From Heterotrichella gracilis (lineage: Eukaryota > Sar > Xanthophyceae > Tribonematales > Xanthonemataceae): a DNA stretch of 62,936 nucleotides. Location: NCBI GenBank assembly GCA_032358255.1, contig JAULBX010025342.1:1-62936 (forward strand), in the 5' to 3' direction. The position numbers and the translations under genes were made by a program. The notes under the pieces were generated by a model, which did no database searches, had not been told where the DNA came from, and saw only the letters and a program-made list of their open reading frames with translations. Positions 10,215 to 22,168 of this stretch are shown piece after piece. Numbering within the stretch: the stretch's first letter is position 1; each line of letters starts with the position of its first letter.

Positions 10215-12158
10215 ATGCTTCCTGGGTGCTCACACCACGTCACCATACATCACCTGCCTGAGGAGGTCCTGCAGTCAGTGCTGGGTCACGTACCCCTTGA
10301 CAACAGAGTATCGTCACAGCTGGTTTGCAAGCGGTGGAGGGCAGCGCTGCAAGGCCCCAGCCCAGCATGGGATATCGTCGACTTATATGAAGATACGCCT
10401 TGTGACGATGATGAGCCTGCAGCGCAAAGCTTGGTGCAGTTCTTGTCCTCTGGAGCTTGCGTGGAGGAGGCGGGGGAGGGTTCAGCCACACCACGCAGAG
10501 CACTGCTTCCACGCATCGCCTCCACTACCAGCCTATGCCTGGGTGGTGAATGGACGCACCCATTGCTCCAGGCGGTCACACCAGCAACCCTTGAAGTCTT
10601 GTCAAGATGCTGGTTGGGGCCATGAAGGGGGTGGACCCTACAACGCGTACGCCACCGTTCTAAGCGCAGTGACGAACCTACAACAGTTGGGTCTGATTTG
10701 GTGGTGTCAGACAAGGAGTGGCCGGTGGCAGAGGACCAAGACATGAATTCAAGCCTTGTCTACAAAACCCTGCAGGTATTCATATATATTATACACTAAG
10801 AATACTTTTTATTGTGTTATATATTTTTACAGTTTTTCATTCACGTGGATTACAGAAAATTCTAGCGAGAACATGACTTGAATTACATTGATGAATTTAT
10901 TTTCTGTTGTGTATATTGCCAGGGGGTATGCGGCTCGACCAAGCTGCAAAACCTGCGCTTTGCGCTGCACGACGGCAACGAAGACCTCATGAGGTACCCG
11001 CGCGCCCTTTCGCTCCTGGGGAACCTGGGCAACCTCACTGGCCTGGTAGAGCTGCAGCTGGATATCGGCTGCGACGAGGAGCTCCAAGTGATTCTGACAG
11101 CACTCTCCCCCTTGAGCAGCCTTGAGCGCTTGACCCTTCTTGAAGTTTTCAACCTCAGGGTGTTGGCCTGGCTGCCGCCGCTTCCCAAGATCACCCATTT
11201 GATCACGTATCCAGACCCCACGCAGCTGCCAGCAACTGGGGCTTGGACAGCAGCGCTCGCCAGGTTGCCGCAGCTAGGCAACTTGATCATCAATTTTGCC
11301 CGTTTTGAGGAAGAAATCCTGCCCGTGCCAATAAGCTTCTCAGCCCTGACAGCCTTGATGAGCCTCCAAATAACGGGGTACTACGACAGGCAGCTCTCAC
11401 TGCTGGCCAGCAGCCTGCCCACATCATTGAAATACCTAAGCCTTTATGGCTACACCACCCACATGGCAGATGTCCTGTCCTCAGAAGCCGCCAAGCAGCT
11501 GGGTGGAGCTCTAAGCCCGCTCATTCGGCTCACATCCCTCACCTTGCACCCATTCTGGCCGGGCATGGGCTTGGAGGGGGCATTGGCGGGCATGCAGCAG
11601 CTGAAGAAGCTCAAGCTGAGCAACCTCAGAGAGGGTGGTTGGGTGGGTGGGGCATGCAACATAGCCCTTCCTGCCCTGCCCTCCCTTTGCAGCCTGCATG
11701 TGGAGGTGCACAACAAGGTGTTTAAGCTTGACGTGGTGCAGTGCAACATCGACATGCAGCTGCCTGTGGATATCTCTAGGCTGAAGTGTACACTGCAGAT
11801 TTGCCCATGCCAGGTGAAGGTAGCGCTGAAGTTGGGCGGCAAGCATGGCATGTGGTACAGGCTGGAGGTTGGACCACGCTTGATGGCATCAGCAGCGCAG
11901 GCTGATGAGGCTGTAGATCAAAGAGGGTATTTGCGGCAGACATGGGGCATGGAATGCAGTGAAGTGGTGGGAGGCAGTCTGGTCAATGCAACGGACAACG
12001 GGTCCTATACAGCTGTGGAGGTGGCTCGCAATATTGTGGACAATGCCGCAGCAGTGCGGGCAGAGGAACAGGCAGTGGCGAACTTGTTTGCTGACAGCGT
12101 TTTCTTAGAGTTTTTTAAGGCGCCGGTGGCTACTCCATTGTACATACCAGAAGGTTAG
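10215..12158 (+). pseudogene. F-box/LRR protein A, first exon with frame breaks
   Basis: F-box proteins recruit substrates to SCF ubiquitin ligases through Skp1; the LRR part would bind the substrate. Exon 1 starts at ATG 10215 with an F-box at residues 9-45 (HHLPEEVLQSVLGHVPLDNR, QLVCKRWRAAL). In this frame it stops at 10623. Similarity to paralogue B continues in another frame (ATVLSAVTNLQQLGL) and then in the first frame again (VSDKEWPVAEDQD) up to a GT donor at 10776. A 147-bp intron leads to exon 2, 10923-12158, which is open throughout. It carries leucine-rich repeats (LGNLTGLVELQLDI, LSSLERLTLLEV, LIRLTSLTLHPFW) and the C-terminal block PVDISRL...GKHGMWYRLEV shared with B. At least two compensating indels are needed in exon 1. 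It may be a decaying gene, have unrecognised splicing, or contain sequence errors. The exon 2 reading frame appears intact over 411 codons. Confidence 0.72.
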
Positions 12159-13004
12159 CCGTATTATGCAGCATAAACTAGTTGAACTCCACCCTTTAGG
12201 AGTCACACACTTGTAACAATTTTTTTCTGAAGAAAGGGGTGAAGTGGCGTACTTGAAATGTATTTTAATTGCTTTGACTTCAAGATTGCCATAATAGTGA
12301 CTCACTTTGTCACACAATATTGTATTTTTGTCAGTTTCTGTAACAAATTTTGTGCAAATTGTTGAACAGCTTGTTGCACTATTGATCTATGTTGCAACTC
12401 TTTGGAAGGGTGCGCGGTGGGTATGGTCCAATATCTTATCTTTGGTAAAAATAATGCTGCCTTGCGTTCTATGCACAATGACACATGGTTGGCACCATGA
12501 CGGCTGCAACTGCTGCTTGAGATCGTATATGTCACTGCTGAATTCGAAGCATATTGCAGTGCCATGGCCTTGGATGGCATTCCTTTTGCATAGAGCAAGT
12601 CGTGGCTTTGCCATGATTGTAGAATTACAGTGACTGTCAAATGCATTCAAGAACCAAGAAAGAAAACGCCCCCACACACAGCGGCACATCACAAGTCCGG
12701 ATTATTGAGAACACAGACAGGCCTAGCAGCAGCCATTATAATTTGCGGTGAATTTTGGTCTGGGTCATAATGACCCAATGATTGAAAATTTGCCACAGCA
12801 TGAGGGCATCAGCCCACCGCAGCACACATCATCCCTACAAAAATATGCAGGCACCCATTGCCAACCCACTGCGATAGGTGCAATGCATGACCAAGACAAT
12901 GGCCACGGTGGTGGTGGCAAACATAGCCAACATTGGACATGCGCACAGTGCGCTTGTGCAGATTACTAGGACCTCCTGTCTGCGACAGCATCCAGAATTG
13001 CCCA
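12159..13004. other. Intergenic between converging F-box genes A and C
   Basis: AT-richer than the genes. No coding signal or repeat family recognised. It should contain the 3' ends of both transcripts. Confidence 0.45.
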
Positions 13005-14305
13005 CTATTGCTCCCGCTCGTCCCTCGCCTCCTGCACCCGAACAGCAACTGGGAGCGCGTCCAGGGTTTGGCGCTGCGAAGTTTGCACCACAATGCCGCC
13101 ATCATCATCCACGGCCATGCTGTACTCCCCATATCGTCCTTTGAAGCTGAACCCCTTGCCATGGGTCGCTTCCCGCCACCCTTTCCGCGGCAGGATGCGC
13201 AGGTTGGGGTTGATTGGCACCTCCAGCTGCACACCGTGTCCATCCCAAACCTGCAGCAGCGTGAGGCTGGGCATGACAGGCATGACCAGTTCCTCCAGTA
13301 GGTCATAGACCACCATGTGTTGTAGCTTGGTGAGGCTGGCCAGGGCAGGGGTCAACCGCTGAATGTTTTTCAAGTTCAGGCTGAGGTGTGTGAGGTGGGC
13401 AAGCTCTGGGAGGATCGCCATGGCATCCAAAGGCACATGATGAGTATTGTTAATGTGAAGGTCTTGTAGCGATGTTGGGAAGCTGTGTGGCGCTATCTTT
13501 GTGGACATGACCATCAACTGCAAGCTCTTCAACTGGGTGAGCTGCCGCAAGGAGGCCCCGAGAGGATATCCACCCGCACTGCCATCAAGCACCTGCAGGC
13601 TGGTGAGTGCAGGCTGGTGGGCGAGCATTGGGACAAAGTGCCAATGCTCCCCCGTTCAATGTCACACATGCCTCCTTCAGCTTGGGAAGACTTGGGAGCT
13701 GGGGCCACCAGTGCTGATAGCTGGGGGAAGGCCTCGACGCGGACAGTAAGACTGAGCCGCGTCAGGTTGACCAGTGCTGACACGGCAGGCATGAAAGGCT
13801 CCACCTGCTCCCGAGTGCAGCTCAGGCGCAGGCTCAACGGAACCGGGGAGGTGAGGCGCAAGGTAGCCTCCAGCAGCTGACCAGCGGTGTGCCCTGTGCA
13901 CACAATTGGAGCCAAAGGCAGGGAGGTGAGACAGGCTGGGTTGAGGCTGTTGAGGACGTGCAGCACGTCGTGTGGCGCGCCACGAAGAAAATAGAGGGAC
14001 CTGGTCGCTCCAAGCCTGGGGCATATCCAGTCGAGAAAAGGCTGGATGTGAGGCAAAAAATACTCGCATTCCCATGCCGCGCTTGGTCCTGCGAGGGCCT
14101 GCTTCCAGCGCTTGCACACCAGTTGCAGCCGCACTTTCTGCTTGGCAGAGCGCTCTATTGCAGGTAGGTACCAATGGCATTTCACACTCCCAAAGATGCG
14201 CTGCAGCAGGTGGTCGGGAATGGAGTGTATGGGGCACCCCTCACCCTGGTGGGCTGGCACCGCTGGGCAATGTTTGCTGGCCACCGCTACCTTTGAAGGG
14301 TCCAT
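13005..14305 (-). pseudogene. F-box/LRR protein C, frame-broken
   Basis: Minus-strand relative of A and B. ATG at 14305 opens an F-box near residues 26-70 (PIHSIPDHLLQRIF, LQLVCKRWKQAL, then PSAAWECEYF). The F-box is interrupted by an insertion of about 12 residues (YLPAIERSAKQK region). LRR-like sequence follows (LVNLTRLSLTVRVEAFPQLS). Near 13690-13620 the coding signal moves to another frame. It passes through LPSLPKLKEACVTLNGGALA in a third frame and continues as ALTSLQVLDG, LTQLKSLQLMV, LAHLTHLSLNLKNIQ and LTLLQVWDG to a stop at 13005. The C-terminal block KGFSFKGRYGEYSMAV is a diverged version of the GKHGMWY block of A and B. No convincing intron explains the shift. It may be a pseudogene, have a sequencing indel, or splice unusually. 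It is divergent from B. Confidence 0.65.
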
Positions 14306-15579
14306 GGTTCAGTAGTTGCTGGGTGACACCTGCAGGGCATGGGCAGAGATGCATGTCAAAAACGGTCCCTGAATGGTGGCCATGGTGCAGGTAGACCTTT
14401 GTGCAGGGCGCCATGGGATGGAACAGTGACTCCGTTTAGGGCCTAGGCAAGCTTAAGGCGGGTTACCGTACTACGCAGCCAAAGCATGCAGACCATGCCC
14501 GACCCTGAATCACAAACGGCGCACATATAACTCTGTGTTACTCGTTTTTGACAACAAAATATTGCGTTAAACAAGTGTTCTGCGTTGTGCTCAAGCTATG
14601 GGTGGTAGGAAAAGCTGTCAAAACCTGAATCTGTAAGTGCCACATGCATGCATGCATATGGGAGTTGCGCAACTCCAAACGCACCTGACACGGGTGACTA
14701 GTCTCCAAGAAGGAAGTAAAACTGATTGATGTTTAGTGGCCTGCTTCACAAGATGGCGACGAAACGATAGCGACCCCTTTTGACTGCATCTGCGTTCCCT
14801 CCACTGGGGGGGTGAAGAAAACACTGGGTGCACGGAAAACGTATCGCACTGCCCACCTCTTTAAGAGGCTCTTAACGTACGCACTGCCCACCTGTTGAGA
14901 TCGTACCTCGACCTTTTGAAAAGCTGATCCTCGTCCAAGTTTTGCAGAAAACAGTTACGTTCACAGTTCCAGTCCTGCAACCTCTCTCCAAGCTTGGGAC
15001 CTCACCTTGGGAATGACTGGGATTTACCTGGCAAAGTTTTACCTGTGACCGCTTGAAGGCCACAACTGCCACGCCAATAATACCGGTATTGGGTACGTCT
15101 AGGCTATTGGGGGTAGTTTCTTAGCACACGTCTATGATCCTGCACCTTGGTTGTCAACTTGCCATCTTGTTGGTCGTTTCAAACCATTGTACCTGGCTGC
15201 CTATTAATAGCTAGCCACCGGGCTGGACGTGGTTTAGTACACAAACTGTCTTTTAATAGTGTGCTGGAGTGGTGGACGATAAGGAGGTCGAAAGCTTTGC
15301 ACCTGCACGCACCGGCATGCCGTTCAGATGCCACACCCACTTGTGCCCGCCACGGCTCCTGTGTAGCCAAGTGATTGCCCAAAGGCACACGGTTTATAAG
15401 GTTGTGCATGATGTCAAACTGGGTCATTCCTTCATGCCTGAACTGAATTCATGATCCCTGCATGGCAGTGGAGCAAACTTTGAGGGGAGTGGGAACTTCT
15501 GCAGGTGAAGAGCGAGCCGTGCAAGCTGTAACCTGCAGCTACGTAGTGGACAGAGATACTTCATCCAGCTGGCTTCACC
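14306..15579. other. Divergent intergenic region between F-box genes C and B
   Basis: No exon supported. The part just upstream of 15580 is homologous to the 5' flank of gene A. Probably holds the promoters of C and B. Confidence 0.45.
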
Positions 15580-17447
15580 ATGATTCCTGGGCGTTCAAAC
15601 CAAGTCACCATCCACCACCTGCCCGACGAGATCCTGCAGGCAGTGCTGGGCCACCTGCCCCTTGATCAGAGAGTCCAGTCCCAGCTGGTTTGCAGGCAGT
15701 GGAGGACAGCCCTGCAAGGTCCCAGTCCAGCCTGGGCTAAGCTTGACTCATTTCGGAGAGTCTCTCCTAGGACCAAACCAGAGTTTCTCAACTTGGTCCA
15801 GTTCTTGTCATCTGGAGCAGGGGCAGAGGCAGAGATATGCGCAGGCACAGCACACACAAGCGCGCCAGCACGCTTTGCCTCCACAACCAGCCTATGCCTG
15901 CGGACAAAAGGCATGTACCCCTTGCTGGAAGTCCCAGGAGCTCTCATGCAGCTCCATACTATAGTTGGGTTACAGTTATGGGGGAATTATGCATGGGGGG
16001 AGACAGACCGCGAAGCATGGGTCACCAATATAGGTGCCCTGACAACCCTACAGCGCTTGGAGCTGGAAATGGCAGACAGGAGCTTTCTGCACGCAGAGGG
16101 CCAGGACAGCATAGCCAACGCAGGACGTGTCTTGCAGGATTTGGCGGTTTGACCAACCTGCAGGTCCTGCGTTTGGCCCTGGTGTGCCCGGAAATGCTGA
16201 CCACGTACCCACAGTCAATCACGGCGCTGGGGAACCTCACTGGCCTGGTGGAGCTTGAGCTAAATGCGGACGGCAGCCAGGAGTATCTCGAAGTGCTCGG
16301 CAAGGGGCTGGAAGCCCTGTCCAGCTTGAGCAGCCTCACCCACCTGACCTTGGGTAAAAGTTCGGAGCGTCCCTGGGGTGCATTTGTGGATTGGCCTGGA
16401 CGCTTGAATCCCTCAGTCTTGACCCAGCTGCCACTTCTTCCTAAGCTCAGGCATTTGATCACTGTCGTTGACCACTGTCCAGATCTACCAGGAATGGAGT
16501 GGACGGAAGCATTTACCAGCAGGCTGCCACAGCTGGAGCACTTTGACATTACACTCTACAACTTGGATGAATTTGAAGGGCAGTGGGCTACCAGCTTCTC
16601 AAACATGATGGCACTGACAAGTCTGCACGGGAACTGCACCGGAGCAAGCATCTGCTCAGGACCCATTTCATTCTGCAGCTTGCCAGCATCATTAAGAGAT
16701 CTGCGCCTTCTAGCCAGTGACTATGACTTTGGCTCCACAGAAGCTCGCTTGATGCCAGAACACACTGTCAGCCTGCTGTACGAAGCTCTAGCCGCACTCA
16801 CTCAGCTCACATCCCTCCACTTGCGTCCATTCTGGCGGGGCGGGGGCTTGGATCAGGCACTGGCAGGCATGCAACAGCTGGAGGTGCTGTGGCTGTACGA
16901 TCTTATGCTACATGTGTCAGGAAGGGTGCCACTGGACGCAACCTACAACCTCGTCCTTCCTGACCAGCCATTGCTGCGCACGCTCACTGTCATAATTCAA
17001 TCAGATGAGACGTTTGGCGATGAGCCCAAGCTAGTGCATTGCAACATTGACATATGCCTGCCCATGGACATCTCTAGGCTGGAATGTACAATCCAGATGC
17101 ATCCAGAAGAGGACAGTCTCAGACTCACATTGAGGGGCAAGCATGGCATGTGGTACAAAGCTGAGTTTGAAATGGATGAGGTGCCTACAAATGACGACAC
17201 AGTGGCTTATGTGCATCTGGCATGCAACGCAAAGTGCAGTGGAAGACTAGACGAAGGTGTGCTCATTGCAATGGGTAGCGGGCCCTGTGCAGATGTGGAT
17301 CATCAGGCCTATGACCACCATCTGGTGGCGCATTTAATTGCAGGACCATCCCAGAACTTGGACAATTGTGCAGCAACCCATGCGGTGATGGATGCGGTGG
17401 CAATGTTCTTTGCAAACAGATTCGTCTTTATGTATTTTGATTGTTAA
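15580..17447 (+). pseudogene. F-box/LRR protein B, one-base frame break at an ancestral intron site
   Basis: Paralogue of A. ATG 15580 gives an F-box (IHHLPDEILQAVLGHLPLDQ, QLVCRQWRTAL) and continues through GALTTLQRLELEMADRS to GRVLQ. There the frame ends at a TGA near 16151. One base away an open frame runs to the stop at 17447 and contains GFGGLTNLQVLRLAL, LGNLTGLVELELN, LSSLTHLTLGKS, LTQLTSLHLRPFW, then PMDISRLECTIQ and GKHGMWYKAEF. The break is exactly where gene A has its 147-bp intron: A reads CTGCAG|intron|GGGGTATGCGGC, and B reads TTGCAGGATTTGGCGG. B therefore looks like a copy that lost the intron together with one base. Joined across the break the product would be about 620 residues. 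Whether a protein is made is unknown. Confidence 0.72.
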
Positions 17448-18263
17448 GCGCTTGGTTTTTTAGCTGTAATGTCACATATTGTTCATGACATTTTGTAATA
17501 CACAACGGTGATTGTGCAATTCAGTGCTCGACACTGCAGTGCACTGCGGTTGTCGAATATGCCAAAATCAGGCCTATTTCAAAGCATGCTCTTGCAACAT
17601 CAGTACGCAGTCTCCATAAGGCTGCTTGTGACATCAATATTATGATGGTCTGGCATGGTGCGCCCAATACTTTAGCAATGAACTTAAAATTTAGTCTCTA
17701 TTGTTGCAAACCCCTGCATGCTGTTTTATCCCGTTGCATTCTTTAAACATGCAAATTTGTATACGCTTTGGTTTGCACACTATCATAATGATTAGGGCTG
17801 CAAAAAGAAGAGAAAAAGAACGCCAAAGGGCATAAATAAAGCGGCACAGCAACTACTTATACCATGCTATTAGCCCCAAAATCAAGTCAATCAGGGAACC
17901 CGTCTCTGGAAGCAAAAAAATGCAGTAGTGCACTGGAAGGGGTATAATACAGCCGGGCTGATTCCAAGAAATACAAGGGGACCCCAACAGCTGCCGTGTT
18001 TTGAAAATATGGCATACCCTTTCAGTGAACATACAGCATATCCTTGGCCGTTAACTATGTAATACGTACTATGTTCAAGGGTATGCCAGCAAGAAAATTG
18101 ACAGCCTAGGAGTATTAATACATTGCTGCTGTGGGGCAGCTTTTCCCGCTAAGTACTGACCATGCTGGTAAGAAATCATCTCCAATCTAGGCTGGCTCTT
18201 GCACTTTCTGTATCTTCCTCAACCAATGCACTTGAACATGCAACGAGCCACGGAGTATTCAGT
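17448..18263. other. AT-rich intergenic region
   Basis: No coding signal, repeat family or RNA gene recognised. Confidence 0.45.
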
Positions 18264-19174
18264 TCATTTTGCGGCGCTTTGCAGCAGTGCCGGGATCACC
18301 CAGCGCTGCCGCCACACCACCATGCCCCACGCCACCACCGCACCCGCCACCACCACGATCACCACCACCGCCACCACCGCCGCCACTGCTGCTGCCACCA
18401 CTATTGCCGCCACTGCATAAATGATCACTGCACATATGGTAAGCAAGAGCATGTACAGCCACCTCAGCAAGCTGCCCATAAAACCCTTCCAGGGTATTGC
18501 CTGCTGGGCGCGCAGCGTAAGGGTTGACAATTGCAGCTTGCGCACCTGCACACCACGCACGCGCTAAGAAACATATCAATATGTGTACATATATCAAGTA
18601 TACGCATTTGGAAAAATACAAGATGCCACACAAATGGATTCCTGCGCACCATTGGAAATTACAACATAATTGGAAGTTCCCCTATTTTAAGTAGAGGTGA
18701 CCTGACACCGCATAACATTGATGAATGTGCATGTGGCCACCTTGACACACTTGGTGCAATTGCTGGCCAACTAGGCCATCCTGGTGCTGAGGCTAGCCTA
18801 ATGCTTTGTATTATTCAGCTAATTAACATGGATATCCAAAGCCAAGCATACCCCAATGGAGCCCTGCGCACCACCAATACAGCAATCCAAATCTCGGTGG
18901 TATTGATTCACCCCACAGTCCTGAGGACTTGACTTGGCCATTCCCATACGTAGCAAATGCGCTTGCCACCCTCCCCTCCCCCACTCTCCCTTACACAATG
19001 CACCGCTGAAGTATCACTGGGGGCCCCACCCATAGACCTGCTCACCCACTCATTCACCAACCCTCACCAGGTGTTTTCCAAAGAGCATGCAAGCCGCCTG
19101 CTCCACCAGACTCCCCACCAGCCACCTGTCTGAAAACCAGTCCATGGGAACCTGGGCTGGTACTGGGGCTGGGG
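18264..19174 (-). CDS. Possible membrane protein gene, partial (two exons)
   Basis: Two minus-strand segments look like exons. 19174-19068 is bounded by TGTGCAG and GTGAGG and reads PMDWFSDRWLVGSLVEQA then CMLFGKHL. 18545-18264 is bounded by TGTGCAG and a TGA stop. It encodes about 93 residues: a basic stretch (VRKLQLSTLTLRAQQAIPWK) followed by a very long hydrophobic run rich in Ala and Val (YMLLLTICAVIIYAVAAIVV onward), ending WRQRWVIPALLQSAAK. The hydrophobic part partly rests on a GGTGGC-type microsatellite (18310-18420), which can generate Val/Ala codons without selection. The 5' exon and any middle exon are not resolved, and I do not recognise the family. Confidence 0.35.
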
Positions 19175-19589
19175 CTGCACAGTCACCCTCACCAGGCTGG
19201 GTTCGCCAGAAGTAATACCATGGCAGGTTTTGCTATTGAGGACCCCTTGGGGCTAATATGATGCATGCTATGGTAACACTGGTGTGTGTGGCACTCAGGT
19301 TGCTGCAGGTGGAGTGCAACACGAAGGCTTCGTACAGTGAGTGCCGTTTCACAGTGGCTGGACTTGGTTGACAAAGTTCACAATGTGGTCAAGCTTAACA
19401 GTCATAAAGCGCTTTCACCAAGCACACACGGATGCATGGTGCAACGTTAACCTTCGTTCTCGCCGAGGCTGAGCCATTCACGAATTGTATCTGCCCAAAA
19501 GGCAAAGCACTGCATGCCAAATCCGCATGGGGATCAAGGCAATCCCTTGGTGCAGTCTCGCTGCTCCCTGGGAGCCAGTAGTGATGGCG

Positions 19590-20035
19590 CACAGTGACGC
19601 GGCGCGCGCGATCAAACGGGGCGGCCGCTGCTCTGACTGCAATCGCGCGCATCGGCTGCAGATCCGCGGCACTGTCTTCGCCCCTTGACACTGTTGCGAC
19701 GCGTCTCCGCAGCAATTGCCGCCCCTGTCACGTCAGTCGCGCCCCACCCGGCCCTACGCCCACCAGCCGATGTTGCGCTGTACATATACGGGCTGCACAG
19801 CCAGCCTCTTCACCAAACAACAGCGCTCAATCTCAAACTACAAGTGTGCACCCAAGCTTATCTCTTGACCCGCACTCAACGCAACATATACTCAACGCAA
19901 CATATACATTGAGAATCCTTTGCTCAAAAATTTCCACAGCAGAGCAGCTCCACAAATCGTTTGGAGCCTCCCCACTGCAGCAAGTTTGCCACAGCAGCAC
20001 CACCCTTTCCACTAGCCCACACCACCACCACCACC
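19590..20035 (+). promoter_or_regulatory. GC-rich promoter and 5' leader of the sulfotransferase gene
   Basis: A block of high GC and CpG (GGCGCGCGCGATCAAACGGG, GCGGCCGC near 19607-19627) contrasts with its surroundings and may serve divergent transcripts. TACATATACGGG at 19779 is a candidate TATA element. The start codon at 20036 follows a run of CAC triplets. Confidence 0.4.
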
Positions 20036-22168
20036 ATGGCTAGCAAGCTATTCGATTTCGTGCTCTTCCCCATCCTGTTCCCTTTCATCCTCCTTTGGAT
20101 CGCCGCCTCCTACTTGCTGTCATTCGCCCTGGCCTGCACCCTCATCCCGGTGTTTACCTACTCGCGCTGCCTGTACTGGGCATGCCCCTTCATCCCCTAC
20201 ATTTGGAGGGAGCTGGGGCCCGTCAAGGGCACCCTGGCCAAGATGGGCTTTGACTTCACATACGGTGCGCACTGCGGTTAGGGTTTAGGGTTTAAGGTTT
20301 AGGGAGCAATCTGGCCAAGATGGGGGTTGACTTCACATTCGGTGCGCACTGCAGCAGCTCAGTGCATGCATCCTCCAATGGGTGTGGGCACATGCACGCA
20401 ACCAGTCACAGTGACTCTGTTGATGTATGCACCCATGCATCCATGCATCATGCCAATGCTTGATGGGGGCACAAGGATACATGCACATCAGCGACCAATA
20501 CGTGGGCAACCCACTCTATGCCCAGCTTGCCGTCCTAGCCGTACTTTACTATCCCGCCATTCCCTCCCCTGCAGGCATGATCGTCATGCGCCGCCTCATC
20601 ACCCTCCCCCTGCGCACCTACACCCCCTCCTTTTACATCGTGGGATTCCCCAAATGCGGCACAACCAGCCTGGCAGCCCACCTCAAGCGCCACCCAGCCC
20701 TCTCAGGGGTGGTGGGGCTCAAATGGCACGAGACCCTTGAAAAGGAATCGCATTTCTTCACGGGCGCGATGGGTCGGGGGGCTGCCTCCTCCGCCCGCAT
20801 GTTCCGGTCATACTTCCCCACCGTGCTCACCCGCTGGTGGGCTGAGAACATCCACAGGGTGGACAAGGTGAGGCTTACATTCATGCATGCACACAACCCT
20901 GCCACATGGGCACAAAAAACCCTAAACCCTAAAGCGCACAATCTGTCAACCTGTACCTGGAACGGTTACCACGTGGCTCAGCCACAGTTTGCGCACAAGA
21001 TGAATGGATTGATAAATCACATTCTCATGCGCCTTGCACGCATGTCCATCCACCACCCATATCATCACCCCACCCCCCACCCGTTGCGCAGTGGATGTGC
21101 TTCGACGCATGCCCCGTGCCCGCCTGCCTGCCCTTCACCGCCTCCCGCATTGCCGCCATCAACCCTGATGCCAAGATGGTGTTCATGGTCAGGGACCCCG
21201 TCAAGGCGGTGTTCTCCACAGAAATCATGGTACGCACAGTACCTCTGAAAACCCTACCCTAGGGTTCAGGCATGCATTTAAAATTTCTAGGCGCCGTTGC
21301 TCCCTGGCGTTGTGGCTTTATTAATGCAACGCAGTCTTAGGCTTGACTTGCATGAGTCACAACTTGTGCCACGTTATGGCGTGGACAGTTGCCCAAGAAA
21401 TCTTCCAACCCCGCCATGCACATGCTCTTACCCCCCTCTTCCCCTCCCCGCAGCTGCGCAACATGGGCGTTCCCCTCCCCTGGACCCTGGTCGACGCTGT
21501 GCACACCCCCCTGGACCCGAGGTTCAAGGTGACACCAGAGGATGAGAAGTACTGGGCGGCGCTGGATGGCCTGGGCGTGAATGACCCCTTGCCCGAGGAC
21601 ATGCCCGAGAGGCTCTACTTCAACTTGGCCTTCATTCTGCGCTGCGCGCAGTATGCGGACCGCATCCAGCCCTTTCTTAAGCAGTTCAAGCCCGAAAAGT
21701 GAGTGCACCGCCCTGACTGAAATGAATTAAAGAAATTGAATCAGAACTACTTAAATTAAAAATACTGCTTTCCTGCTGCTAATTGCAACATTGGGCTTGA
21801 ACACTTTGGCGTGGCACTTGCTCAAATACCATGCACCCCGCACAATGTACTACATGGACCCCCCACCCTGTTATTGTCATGCACATCACTTACCCACCCC
21901 GCCCCCTCCCTGCAGCATCATGATCGTTGACTTTGATGACTTCACAACAAACACCGAGGCAGTGGTCAAGGAGGTGTGCTCATTCGTGGGTGCCGACCCC
22001 CAGCGCCTGGCCTATAAGGAGCTGCCACCTGGCATGAAAACTGACTACAAGGGGAGGAGGATGCACCCCACCACCGTAGCCCACCTTCAGCGCCAGTTCA
22101 AGCCCCATAACGACAAGCTGTACAGTTTATTGGGCAGGGACTTCCACTGGTCAGAGCCGCAGGTGTAG
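20036..22168 (+). CDS. Membrane-anchored sulfotransferase
   Basis: Transfers sulfate from PAPS, probably to a glycan or other secreted acceptor in the Golgi lumen. Exons 20036-20264, 20575-20867, 21092-21229, 21454-21698 and 21916-22168 are all phase-consistent and give 385 residues. Residues 8-50 are strongly hydrophobic (FVLFPILFPFILLWIAASYL), fitting a signal anchor. The 5'-phosphosulfate loop is FYIVGFPKCGTTSLAAHL, with PKCGTTS near residue 102. The 3'-phosphate motif is VFMVRDPVKAVFS in exon 3. The C-terminus LYSLLGRDFHW resembles the end of heparan-sulfate-type sulfotransferases. Length fits the Sulfotransfer_1/3 families. The acceptor cannot be predicted. Intron 1 begins with a degraded copy of the end of exon 1. 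Confidence 0.88.
20240..20360 (+). repeat. Exon-edge copy of sulfotransferase exon 1 donor end
   Basis: GGCCAAGATGGGCTTTGACT plus TCACATACGGTGCGCACTGC (about 20236-20275, spanning the donor) recurs at about 20312-20353 as GGCCAAGATGGGGGTTGACT plus TCACATTCGGTGCGCACTGC. TAGGGTTTAGGGTTT lies between the copies. Confidence 0.88.

Noticed and set aside
15837..16135. N-terminal ~100 codons of the 536-codon frame in F-box gene B
   Set aside because: This part overlaps the F-box exon in a different frame and has no domain similarity. Only the part after 16136 is coding-like.
20016..20044. CAC-triplet run followed by ATGGCTAGC, reminiscent of a His-tag/T7-tag vector junction
   Set aside because: The reading frame continues at once into a native signal anchor with phase-consistent exons, and the CAC run is upstream of the start codon. 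Coincidence.
20290..20305. Telomere-like TTTAGGG/CCCTAAA runs here and at ~40 other places
   Set aside because: Each run is only one to three units long and internal to genes. They are interstitial motifs, not a chromosome end.
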